A DNA stretch of 13,015 nucleotides from an uncultured Bacteroides sp. (lineage in GTDB: Bacteria > Bacteroidota > Bacteroidia > Bacteroidales > Bacteroidaceae), in the NCBI GenBank assembly GCA_900556625.1, contig USPQ01000079.1, forward strand, positions 1 through 13,015, written 5' to 3'. Positions 5,609-13,015 of this stretch are shown here, in pieces. The notes beneath the pieces were generated by a model. The model saw only the letters and a list, made by a program, of their open reading frames with translations. It was not told where the DNA came from and ran no database searches. The first letter of the stretch is position 1; every line of letters starts with the position of its first letter. A program made the translations under genes and the position numbers.

Positions 5609-8137
5609 ATGAATAATCAATTCTCACAAAGAGTTTCCGACATTATCGTCTATAGTAAAGAAGAAGCGAATCGGTTGAGAAGTAGGTACATAGGTCCAGA
5701 ACACCTGCTTCTGGGTATGCTCCGTGACGGTGAAGGAAAAGCTATCGAGATATTGTCTAAACTCAATCCCAATCTGACTGCCATCAAACAGCAGATTGAA
5801 GCTCAGCTAAAGGTAGAAGCTGATGATATGTTATTACCTGACGCAGAAGTGTCGTTGTCTAATGACGCGGCAAAAATATTAAAAATGTGTATTTTAGAAG
5901 CACGTGGAATGAAAAGTAACATCGCTGACACAGAACATGTCCTGTTGGCAATTTTAAGAGAAAAAAAGAATGTAGCAGCCTCCATACTTGAAGCAAATAA
6001 CATCAATTACGCAAAAGTATTGGAACAGGTGACATTGCAGCCAGACATAAATGCTGGAATGTTTACTGAAGATGACGATGAAGATGAAGAAATGTCTTCC
6101 CCCCGCTCAAGCGGAAGAGGCAATACTGAAGAGCGTCAACAGGCACAAACAGCTTCGAAAAAGCCATCTAATGACACACCGGTACTTGACAATTTCGGTA
6201 CGGATATGACAAAAGCGGCAGAAGAAGGAAAATTAGATCCAGTAGTCGGCAGAGAAAAAGAAATTGAACGTTTGGCCCAAATCTTAAGCCGCCGTAAAAA
6301 AAACAACCCTATTCTAATAGGTGAACCGGGTGTAGGGAAATCAGCTATTGTTGAGGGACTTGCTTTAAGAATTACTCAGAAAAAGGTTTCACGAATTTTG
6401 TTTGATAAACGAGTTGTGGCTCTGGATATGACAGCTGTCGTAGCGGGTACCAAATATCGCGGACAATTTGAAGAGCGTATTCGTTCCATTCTAAATGAGT
6501 TACAGAAGAATCCCAATATAATTCTGTTTGTCGATGAGATTCACACAATTGTAGGTGCAGGGTCGGCTGCAGGCTCTATGGACGCTGCGAATATGTTAAA
6601 ACCGGCATTGGCTAGAGGAGAAATACAATGTATTGGCGCTACCACCCTTGATGAGTATCGTAAGAATATTGAAAAAGACGGTGCTCTTGAACGTCGTTTC
6701 CAAAAAGTAATAGTAGAACCAACTACGGCTGAGGAAACTCTTCAAATTTTACATAACATCAAGGACAAGTATGAAGACCATCATAATGTTTTTTATACTG
6801 ATGAAGCATTGGAAGCATGTGTCAAGCTGACAGACCGCTATATCACAGATCGCAATTTCCCTGATAAGGCTATTGATGCTTTGGATGAAGCCGGTTCACG
6901 GGTACATCTTACTAACATTAATGTTCCTAAAGAGATAGAAGAGCAGGAAAAATTGATCGAAGAAGCTAAAAGTAAGAAAAATGAAGCAGTTAAATCTCAG
7001 AACTTTGAACTTGCAGCCAGTTTTCGGGATAAAGAAAAAGAATTCTCTCTTCGATTAGACGAGATGAAAAAAGAGTGGGAAGCCAGTCTGAAGGAAAATA
7101 GGCAGACCGTTGATGCAGAAGAGATCGCCAACGTTATATCAATGATGTCAGGTATTCCTGTACAACGTATGGCACAAGCCGAAGGTGTTAAGCTAGCCGG
7201 CATGAAAGAAGATCTGCAATCTAAAGTCATAGCGCAAGATACGGCCATAGAAAAGTTGGTAAAAGCAATATTGCGAAGCCGTGTAGGATTAAAAGATCCC
7301 AATAAACCAATTGGCACATTCATGTTTTTAGGTCCAACGGGGGTTGGTAAGACCCATTTAGCCAAAGAATTAGCCAAATATATGTTTGGTTCAGCCGATG
7401 CACTGATTCGTATAGACATGAGTGAGTATATGGAGAAATTTACGGTTTCACGACTGGTCGGAGCACCTCCGGGATACGTAGGATATGAAGAAGGGGGACA
7501 ATTAACAGAAAAAGTACGCCGCAAACCATATTCTATTGTATTGCTTGATGAAATAGAAAAAGCGCATCCGGATGTATTCAATATCTTGCTTCAAGTAATG
7601 GATGAAGGACGTCTGACTGACAGTTATGGCAGGATGGTAGACTTTAAAAACACTGTTATCATCATGACCTCCAATATCGGAACCCGTCAGTTGAAAGAAT
7701 TTGGACGAGGGGTCGGATTTGCAACACAAAGCCGCCTTGACGACAAAGAATTCTCGCGAAGTGTAATCCAAAAAGCTTTAAATAAATCATTCGCTCCTGA
7801 ATTTATTAATCGAGTAGATGAAATTATCACATTCGACCAGCTCTCTCTGGAAGCAATTACAAAGATTATTGATATAGAGCTGAAAGGATTATATAATAGA
7901 ATTGAATCTATTGGATATAAATTAATTATCGAAGATAAAGCGAAAGAGTTCATAGCAACCAAAGGATACGATGTGCAGTATGGTGCCCGTCCTTTAAAAC
8001 GAGCTATTCAAACCTATTTGGAAGACGGGTTATCAGAACTCATCATTTCTTCGTCTTTAAAAGAAAAAGACATCATTCAAGTCTCTCTTAATGGAGAAAA
8101 AGATGAATTAGAAATGAAAGCTATTACTCAAGAATAA
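5609..8137 (+). CDS. clpC: ClpC-type AAA+ unfoldase, ClpP partner
   Basis: An 842-residue class I Hsp100 ATPase that unfolds proteins and feeds them to the ClpP protease in the cytoplasm. Two Clp-N repeats (about 4-68 and 80-142) are followed by an acidic, polar linker (152-190). The first AAA+ domain has Walker A GEPGVGKS (238-245), Walker B ILFVDE (305-310), pore loop Tyr283 and the arginine pair 362-363. A short middle domain with a UVR motif lies at about 445-490. The second AAA+ domain has Walker A GPTGVGKT (575-582), Walker B VLLDE (644-648) and pore loop GYVGYEEGG (622-630). The VGF at 702-704 is the tripeptide that docks on ClpP; with the short UVR-type middle domain it separates ClpC from ClpB. 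No ctsR, mcsA or mcsB lies beside it, unlike in Firmicutes. It has its own promoter and terminator. Confidence 0.95.
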   Translation: MNNQFSQRVSDIIVYSKEEANRLRSRYIGPEHLLLGMLRDGEGKAIEILSKLNPNLTAIKQQIEAQLKVEADDMLLPDAEVSLSNDAAKILKMCILEARGMKSNIADTEHVLLAILREKKNVAASILEANNINYAKVLEQVTLQPDINAGMFTEDDDEDEEMSSPRSSGRGNTEERQQAQTASKKPSNDTPVLDNFGTDMTKAAEEGKLDPVVGREKEIERLAQILSRRKKNNPILIGEPGVGKSAIVEGLALRITQKKVSRILFDKRVVALDMTAVVAGTKYRGQFEERIRSILNELQKNPNIILFVDEIHTIVGAGSAAGSMDAANMLKPALARGEIQCIGATTLDEYRKNIEKDGALERRFQKVIVEPTTAEETLQILHNIKDKYEDHHNVFYTDEALEACVKLTDRYITDRNFPDKAIDALDEAGSRVHLTNINVPKEIEEQEKLIEEAKSKKNEAVKSQNFELAASFRDKEKEFSLRLDEMKKEWEASLKENRQTVDAEEIANVISMMSGIPVQRMAQAEGVKLAGMKEDLQSKVIAQDTAIEKLVKAILRSRVGLKDPNKPIGTFMFLGPTGVGKTHLAKELAKYMFGSADALIRIDMSEYMEKFTVSRLVGAPPGYVGYEEGGQLTEKVRRKPYSIVLLDEIEKAHPDVFNILLQVMDEGRLTDSYGRMVDFKNTVIIMTSNIGTRQLKEFGRGVGFATQSRLDDKEFSRSVIQKALNKSFAPEFINRVDEIITFDQLSLEAITKIIDIELKGLYNRIESIGYKLIIEDKAKEFIATKGYDVQYGARPLKRAIQTYLEDGLSELIISSSLKEKDIIQVSLNGEKDELEMKAITQE

Positions 8138-8180
8138 GATTACATTGTCCATGTTTGGAATCAATATTAAGTATGTCATA

Positions 8181-8211
8181 ATGTCAGACCTTCGGGTCTG
8201 GCATTTTTTTT
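8181..8211 (+). terminator. clpC terminator with UUCG tetraloop
   Basis: A 10-bp stem (8181-8190 with 8195-8204, one G-U pair) is capped by a TTCG tetraloop closed by C-G and followed by eight T residues (8204-8211). This textbook rho-independent terminator separates clpC from htpG, so htpG must have its own promoter within the next 63 bases or depend on readthrough. Confidence 0.93.
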
Positions 8212-8274
8212 GTCTCTACCTGAGTAAGTATCAATTAAAATTAATCAATAGATAAACTAAAAAATATACGTATT

Positions 8275-10320
8275 ATGCAGAAAGGTAATATTGGAGTTAC
8301 AACAGAGAACATTTTTCCTATTATCAAAAAGTTCTTGTATAGTGACCATGAGATTTTTCTTCGTGAGTTAGTATCCAATGCAGTAGACGCTACTCAGAAG
8401 CTGAATACACTAGCTTCTATCGGAGAGTTTAAAGGTGAGTTAGGTGATTTAACCATTCATGTTGAATTAGGCAAAGATACTATTACCATTTCCGATCGCG
8501 GTATTGGTCTGACTGCAGAAGAAATCGAAAAGTATATCAATCAGATTGCATTCTCTGGAGCAAATGATTTCCTCGAGAAATACAAAAATGACGCAAATGC
8601 CATCATTGGTCATTTCGGATTAGGTTTCTATTCTGCTTTTATGGTTGCAAAGAAAGTAGAAATAATCACTAAGTCATATAAAGACGGCGCACAAGCTGTA
8701 AAATGGACTTGCGACGGTAGTCCTGAATTTACAATTGAAGAAGTGGAAAAAGCAGATCGAGGCTCGGATATCATCTTGTACATTGATGATGACTGCAAGG
8801 AATTTCTTGAAGAAGCCCGCATCTCCGGACTTTTGAAGAAATATTGCAGTTTCCTTCCTGTTCCTATTGCATTTGGGAAGAAAAAAGAATGGAAAGATGG
8901 CAAACAGATAGATACAGCCGAAGATAATATCATCAATGATACAACTCCCCTATGGACTCGCAAACCTAGCGAACTATCGGATGAAGATTACAAATCATTC
9001 TATAGTAAGTTGTATCCGATGTCTGACGAACCACTTTTCTGGATTCATCTGAATGTCGACTACCCATTCCATTTGACTGGAATTCTTTATTTCCCGAAAG
9101 TAAAAAGCAATATTGAACTAAATAAAAACAAAATTCAATTATATTGCAATCAGGTATATGTTACAGATTCTGTTGAAGGTATTGTGCCGGACTTCTTGAC
9201 ACTGTTGCATGGAGTGATAGATTCTCCAGACATTCCGTTGAATGTTTCCCGGTCATATTTACAGAGTGATTCAAACGTGAAGAAAATCTCAACCTATATC
9301 ACAAAGAAAGTTTCCGACCGTCTGCAATCCATCTTCAAGAATGATCGCAAACAATTTGAAGAAAAGTGGAATGATTTAAAAATATTTATCAATTATGGAA
9401 TGCTCACACAAGAGGACTTCTATGATAAAGCGCAAAAATTTGCCCTTTTCACCGATACAAATGACAAGCATTACACATTCGAAGAATACCAGACTCTTAT
9501 TAAAGATAATCAAACAGATAAAGATGGAAATCTGATCTATCTGTATGCTAACAACAAAGATGAACAATATAGTTACATTGAAGCTGCCACCAATAAAGGA
9601 TACAATGTTTTGCTTATGGATGGCCAGTTAGACGTAGCTATAATAAGCATGTTGGAACAAAAGCTGGAGAAGTCTCGCTTCACCCGTGTTGATAGTGATG
9701 TTATCGACAATCTTATCGTTAAAGAAGATAAGAAAGGCGAAATATTGGAAGCAGACAAGCAAGATGCTATCACAACAGCCTTCAAAAGTCAACTTCCTAA
9801 AATGGATAAAGTCGAGTTTAATGTCATGACACAAGCATTGGGAGAAAATTCTGCTCCGGTAATGATTACTCAAAGCGAATATATGCGTCGTATGAAAGAA
9901 ATGGCAAACATACAAGCCGGAATGAGTTTCTATGGCGAAATGCCTGATATGTTCAATTTAATACTGAATTCCGATCACAAACTGATAAAACAAGTATTAA
10001 ATGAAGAAGAAGGAGCTTGCCATGCAGAGGTAACCCCGATACAATCTGAAATGGATAGCATCAACAAAAAACGCAATGAGTTGAAAGATAAGCAGAAAGG
10101 TAAGAAAGATGAAGATATCCCAACAGCTGAAAAAGATGAACTAAATGATTTAGATAAGAAATGGGATGATCTGAAGAGTAAGAAAGAAGCTATCTTCGCA
10201 GGTTATGCCAGCAATAATAAAGTTATCCGTCAACTGATTGACTTAGCTTTATTGCAAAATAATATGTTAAGAGGTGAAGCATTGAACAACTTCGTAAAAC
10301 GTAGCATTGAGCTGATTTAA
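8275..10320 (+). CDS. htpG: Hsp90-family molecular chaperone HtpG
   Basis: A 681-residue cytosolic ATP-dependent chaperone. The GHKL ATPase domain (about 1-215) shows catalytic Glu31 and Asn35 in FLRELVSNAVDA, the nucleotide-binding DRGIGL (74-79), the glycine-rich lid GHFGLGFYSAF (112-122) and GSDI (163-166). The middle domain (about 220-510) carries the gamma-phosphate-sensing Arg326 in LNVSRSYLQ. The C-terminal dimerisation domain ends in a helix with no EEVD tail, as in bacteria. It is longer than E. coli HtpG (624 residues), largely through a Lys/Glu/Asp-rich, probably coiled-coil stretch at about 586-640. From memory other Bacteroidales HtpG proteins are of similar length. The ATG at 8275 matches the conserved N terminus. 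No Shine-Dalgarno and no exact TAnnTTTG is seen upstream; the gap holds only the clpC terminator and an AT palindrome (8234-8245). Confidence 0.96.
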   Translation: MQKGNIGVTTENIFPIIKKFLYSDHEIFLRELVSNAVDATQKLNTLASIGEFKGELGDLTIHVELGKDTITISDRGIGLTAEEIEKYINQIAFSGANDFLEKYKNDANAIIGHFGLGFYSAFMVAKKVEIITKSYKDGAQAVKWTCDGSPEFTIEEVEKADRGSDIILYIDDDCKEFLEEARISGLLKKYCSFLPVPIAFGKKKEWKDGKQIDTAEDNIINDTTPLWTRKPSELSDEDYKSFYSKLYPMSDEPLFWIHLNVDYPFHLTGILYFPKVKSNIELNKNKIQLYCNQVYVTDSVEGIVPDFLTLLHGVIDSPDIPLNVSRSYLQSDSNVKKISTYITKKVSDRLQSIFKNDRKQFEEKWNDLKIFINYGMLTQEDFYDKAQKFALFTDTNDKHYTFEEYQTLIKDNQTDKDGNLIYLYANNKDEQYSYIEAATNKGYNVLLMDGQLDVAIISMLEQKLEKSRFTRVDSDVIDNLIVKEDKKGEILEADKQDAITTAFKSQLPKMDKVEFNVMTQALGENSAPVMITQSEYMRRMKEMANIQAGMSFYGEMPDMFNLILNSDHKLIKQVLNEEEGACHAEVTPIQSEMDSINKKRNELKDKQKGKKDEDIPTAEKDELNDLDKKWDDLKSKKEAIFAGYASNNKVIRQLIDLALLQNNMLRGEALNNFVKRSIELI

Positions 10321-10351
10321 CATCGCCCCTTTTAAACATTACATAACTTTC

Positions 10352-10394
10352 AAAAGAGCATTCAACGTTAAATTCACGTTGTAATGCTCTTTTT
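10352..10394 (+). terminator. htpG terminator
   Basis: AAAAGAGCATT (10352-10362) pairs perfectly with AATGCTCTTTT (10383-10393). The helix continues as CAACG/CGTTG (10363-10367 with 10377-10381) after one bulged T, around a 9-base loop, and a T-run closes the plus-strand side. It lies 31 bases past the htpG stop and separates it from the patatin gene. Confidence 0.85.
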
Positions 10395-10441
10395 CACTTT
10401 AAAACAAGTGGCAAAATATCGATAAATTGAAAAGTATTGCA

Positions 10442-10449
10442 TATATTTG
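10442..10449 (+). promoter_or_regulatory. Promoter -7 box of the patatin gene
   Basis: TATATTTG is an exact match to the Bacteroidetes -7 consensus TAnnTTTG, 41 bases before the ATG at 10491. No clear TTTG -33 element lies at the normal distance. Transcription would begin near 10456, downstream of the alternative TTG at 10437, so the longer reading frame cannot be translated from this transcript. Confidence 0.5.
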
Positions 10450-10490
10450 AACACTTAATAGACAGAAATATCAATTGCTTGACTTGGGTT

Positions 10491-12791
10491 ATGAGAAAAA
10501 TTCTTTTTGTGTTAATTACTTTATGGCTGACTATTCCGGCTATCCATGCCCAAAAAGTAGGATTAGTATTAAGCGGCGGCGGTGCAAAAGGATTAACGCA
10601 TATTGGTATTATCCGCGCTTTAGAAGAAAACAATATACCTATTGATTATATTGCAGGTACCTCTATGGGGGCCATCATCGGCTCCTTATATGCTATGGGA
10701 TATTCTCCCGATGATATGGTGGAACTGTTAAAGTCTGAAGACTTCAAACGATGGTATTCCGGAGAAGTGGAAGAAAAGTATGTATATCATTTCAAGAAAA
10801 ATCTCCCGACTCCTGAATTCTTTAATATTCGTTTTTCATTTAAAGACTCGCTAAAGAACCTGAAACCACAGTTTCTTCCCACCAGCGTAGTGAATCCGAT
10901 TCAGATGAATCTCGTTTTTGTTGATCTGTACGCACGTGCTACAGCTGCATGTAAAGGAGATTTTGATAAGCTCTTCGTTCCTTTCCGTTGTATTGCGTCC
11001 GATGTATATAACAAGCAGCAATTGATAATGAGAAACGGAGATCTAGGAGATGCGGTCAGAGCTTCAATGAGCTTTCCATTCATGTTCAAGCCTATTGAAA
11101 TAAACAATGTGTTAGCTTATGATGGAGGGATTTACAACAATTTCCCTACAGATGTCATGAAAGATGATTTTCATCCTGACATTATTATAGGAAGCATTGT
11201 ATCTACCAATCCCACCAAGCCTAAAGAAGATGACCTTATGAGTCAGATAGAAAATATGGTAATGCAAAAAACCGACTATTCCATTCCCGATTCTGTAGGA
11301 ATATCTATGACTTTCAAATATGACAATGTCAATTTGATGGATTTCCAACGCATTGACGAACTGCATGATATAGGATATAATCGCACTATCAGCATGATGG
11401 ACTCGATCAAGAGTCGCATTCACCGACGTGTAAACGCAGACAATATACGTTTAAGAAGAATGGTGTATAAAAGCAATTTTCCCGAATTACGCTTTAAAAA
11501 TATTATTATTGATGGCGCCAATCCCCAACAACAAGCCTACATAAAAAGAGAATTTCATAAATCGGACAATAAAGAATTCACCTATGAGGATTTAAAACAA
11601 GGCTATTTTCGACTGCTTTCAGACAAAATGATTTCTGAAATCATTCCTCATGCGATTTACAATCCGGAAGATGATACTTACGACCTGCATTTAAAAGTCA
11701 AACTAGAGAATAATTTTGCAGTAAGATTGGGTGGGAATATATCTACTTCCAACTCCAATCAGATTTATCTAGGACTGAGTTATCAGGATTTGAATTACTA
11801 TGCTAAAGAATTTGTTCTTGATGGACAACTTGGAAAGATCTATAACAATATCCAATTTATGGCAAAGATAGATTTCGCCACAGCTATACCTACGTCATAT
11901 CGTCTCATAGGTTCAATCAGCACTTTCGATTATTTCAAAAAGGACAAGCTTTTTTCTAGAAATGACAAGCCGGCTTTTAACCAAAAAGACGAACGCTTTT
12001 TAAAGTTACAAGTAGGCTTACCTTTTCTTTCAAGTAAACGAGCTGAATTCGGCATAGGAATCGCAAAAATAGAAGATAAATATTTTCAGAAAAACATCAT
12101 AGATTTCGGGAATGACAAATACGACAAAAGCCGTTATAATTTATTAGGGGGATCCATTAGCTTTAATGGAAGCACCCTTAATGCCCGCCAATATCCCACA
12201 CGTGGATACAGAGAAGCTCTTGTAGCCCAAATTTTTGTTGGAAGAGAACGATTCTATCCTGGTGAAGGGACAACTAGCGATAATAGTAATAGGAAACACC
12301 ATTCTTGGCTGCAATTATCCTATATGAAGGAAAAATACCATAATATGAGTGAGCATTGGGTTCTGGGCTGGTATTTGAAAGCATTATATGCCTCCAAAAA
12401 CTTTTCTGAGAATTATACAGCAACAATGATGCAAGCTGGAGAATTCTCTCCCACATTACATAGTAAAATGACATATAATGAAGCTTTCCGTGCCAATCAG
12501 TTTGTAGGTGTCGGCATTCGGCCGGTCTACCGTTTAAATCAAATGTTCCATCTTCGAGGAGAATTCTATGGATTTATGCCGATTTATCCGATTGAGAAAA
12601 ACTCACTAAATAAAGCATACTATGGAAAAGCGTTTTCTAAATTCGAATATCTGGGAGAAATTTCTGTGGTATGCCAATTACCTTTCGGAGACATCTCTGC
12701 GTATGTAAATCATTATAGTTCACCAAGAAAAGAGTGGAATGTGGGGTTAAGCATAGGTTTGCAACTGTTTAATTATCGGTTTATAGAATAA
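10491..12791 (+). CDS. Secreted patatin-like phospholipase with POTRA and Omp85-type barrel (type Vd-like)
   Basis: A 766-residue outer-membrane protein with a secreted lipase domain. The signal peptide MRKILFVLITLWLTIPAIHAQ is probably cut after Ala20. The patatin domain (about 21-310) has the oxyanion loop SGGGAKG (28-34), the nucleophile Ser58 in GTSMG (56-60) and the partner Asp211 in DGG: the complete Ser-Asp dyad of patatin A-type lipid hydrolases. A POTRA-like stretch follows (about 335-407). Then comes a beta-barrel region (about 409-766) with alternating hydrophobic strands, an Omp85-like YPTRGY motif (569-574) and a terminal aromatic strand. This order matches PlpD of Pseudomonas and FplA of Fusobacterium (type Vd autotransporters). 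Frame extends upstream to a TTG at 10437, but that start lies upstream of the likely transcription start and would bury the signal peptide, so ATG 10491 is chosen. It is a single gene after the htpG terminator. The lipid substrate is unknown. Confidence 0.9.
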   Translation: MRKILFVLITLWLTIPAIHAQKVGLVLSGGGAKGLTHIGIIRALEENNIPIDYIAGTSMGAIIGSLYAMGYSPDDMVELLKSEDFKRWYSGEVEEKYVYHFKKNLPTPEFFNIRFSFKDSLKNLKPQFLPTSVVNPIQMNLVFVDLYARATAACKGDFDKLFVPFRCIASDVYNKQQLIMRNGDLGDAVRASMSFPFMFKPIEINNVLAYDGGIYNNFPTDVMKDDFHPDIIIGSIVSTNPTKPKEDDLMSQIENMVMQKTDYSIPDSVGISMTFKYDNVNLMDFQRIDELHDIGYNRTISMMDSIKSRIHRRVNADNIRLRRMVYKSNFPELRFKNIIIDGANPQQQAYIKREFHKSDNKEFTYEDLKQGYFRLLSDKMISEIIPHAIYNPEDDTYDLHLKVKLENNFAVRLGGNISTSNSNQIYLGLSYQDLNYYAKEFVLDGQLGKIYNNIQFMAKIDFATAIPTSYRLIGSISTFDYFKKDKLFSRNDKPAFNQKDERFLKLQVGLPFLSSKRAEFGIGIAKIEDKYFQKNIIDFGNDKYDKSRYNLLGGSISFNGSTLNARQYPTRGYREALVAQIFVGRERFYPGEGTTSDNSNRKHHSWLQLSYMKEKYHNMSEHWVLGWYLKALYASKNFSENYTATMMQAGEFSPTLHSKMTYNEAFRANQFVGVGIRPVYRLNQMFHLRGEFYGFMPIYPIEKNSLNKAYYGKAFSKFEYLGEISVVCQLPFGDISAYVNHYSSPRKEWNVGLSIGLQLFNYRFIE

Positions 12792-12818
12792 TTTTTCTAC
12801 AAAAAAGTCATTGAAAAG

Positions 12819-12849
12819 CTTGCTAGTTCGGGAAAAGTCCGTATCTTTG
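12819..12849 (+). promoter_or_regulatory. Promoter of the tRNA-Arg pair
   Basis: TATCTTTG at 12842-12849 is an exact -7 box, with CTTG (12819-12822, close to the -33 element TTTG) 19 bases upstream. Transcription should start near 12856, about 15 bases before the first tRNA. This is the best two-element promoter in the window, as expected for a stable RNA. Confidence 0.7.
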
Positions 12850-12870
12850 CACCCGTTAAAACAAAATAAT

Positions 12871-12944
12871 GGTCGCGTAGCTCAACTGAATAGAGTAGCT
12901 GACTACGGATCAGCCGGTTACAGGTTTGAATCCTGTCGCGATCA
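12871..12944 (+). tRNA. tRNA-Arg(ACG), first copy
   Basis: A complete 74-base tRNA without encoded CCA. The acceptor stem GGTCGCG (12871-12877) pairs with CGCGATC (12937-12943, one G-U), with A as discriminator. D stem GCTC/GAGT; anticodon stem GCTGA/TCAGC around loop CTACGGA, giving anticodon ACG at 12905-12907 (inosine-modified in bacteria, reading CGU/CGC/CGA arginine codons). Variable loop CGGTT; T stem ACAGG/CCTGT. Two normally invariant bases are changed together: D-loop position 19 is A (CTGAAT rather than CTGGAT) and T-loop position 56 is T (TTTGAAT rather than TTCGAAT), which keeps a Watson-Crick 19-56 pair. Confidence 0.95.
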
Positions 12945-12963
12945 CTTTTTGAATTAACAGAAT

Positions 12964-13015
12964 GGCCGCGTAGCTCAACTGAATAGAGTAGCTGACTACG
13001 GATCAGCCGGTTACA
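12964..13015 (+). tRNA. tRNA-Arg(ACG), second copy, cut by the window edge
   Basis: The first 52 bases of a second tRNA-Arg(ACG), identical to the first copy except at position 3 of the acceptor stem (GGCCGCG instead of GGTCGCG). The D loop has the same A19 and the anticodon loop is unchanged. The window ends in the 5' half of the T stem, so the 3' acceptor strand and T loop cannot be seen. It follows the first copy after 19 bases and probably shares its promoter. Confidence 0.9.

Noticed and set aside
6997..7581. 194-codon open frame antisense to clpC
   Set aside because: It lies wholly inside clpC, has a low-complexity Ser/Ile-rich translation with no recognisable domain, and is explained by the codon pattern of the strongly supported sense gene.
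8234..8245. AT-only palindrome ATTAAAATTAAT upstream of htpG
   Set aside because: Such palindromes arise often by chance in AT-rich spacers, and no promoter element is positioned around it to suggest an operator.
12792..12806. TTTTT-CTAC-AAAAA hairpin after the patatin gene as a terminator
   Set aside because: An A-T-only 5-bp stem would be unstable and has no following T-run, so I see no convincing terminator between the patatin gene and the tRNA genes.
12871..13015. Tandem tRNA genes as an integration (att) site of a phage or conjugative element
   Set aside because: No integrase gene, no short direct repeat of a tRNA 3' end and no mobile-element gene is present in the window. The repeat covers the whole tRNA and is explained by gene duplication.

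Overview
The window looks like ordinary chromosomal DNA of a Bacteroidales bacterium, most likely Bacteroides, Phocaeicola or a close relative. The evidence is AT-rich DNA, strong protein resemblance to that group, start regions that mostly lack a Shine-Dalgarno sequence, and promoters matching the Bacteroidetes -7 consensus TAnnTTTG rather than a sigma-70 -10 box. The species call is an inference from memory of protein families, not from a search.

Layout, left to right. The last 13 codons of an unidentified plus-strand gene end at 43 and are followed by a strong hairpin terminator. A plus-strand DUF2007-Usp-Usp stress protein (119-1240) runs convergently into a minus-strand pair: gyrA (2671-5250) and, 32 bases downstream of it, an exported TPR protein (1424-2638). 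One terminator for each direction lies in the convergent gap. A 358-base divergent regulatory region (5251-5608) separates gyrA from clpC (plus, 5609-8137). A UUCG-tetraloop terminator follows clpC. Next come htpG/Hsp90 (8275-10320), another hairpin terminator, and a secreted patatin phospholipase fused to a POTRA and Omp85-type barrel (10491-12791). The window ends in a tandem pair of tRNA-Arg(ACG) genes, the second cut by the window edge, behind a good Bacteroidetes promoter.

Functionally this is housekeeping and stress biology: DNA supercoiling (GyrA), protein quality control (ClpC unfoldase for ClpP, HtpG chaperone), a nucleotide-binding stress protein, and an outer-membrane lipase of the type Vd kind. 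Apart from gyrA-TPR the genes look like single transcription units, each bounded by a promoter or terminator.

I found no mobile element, CRISPR array, toxin-antitoxin module, defence island or plainly new multi-gene system. The points most worth a second look are an apparent G19-C56 to A19-U56 covariation in the tRNA-Arg, the patatin/Omp85 fusion, the DUF2007-Usp-Usp architecture, the palindrome in the gyrA/clpC intergenic region, unusual GyrA box and quinolone-region residues, and a charged insert near the HtpG C terminus.
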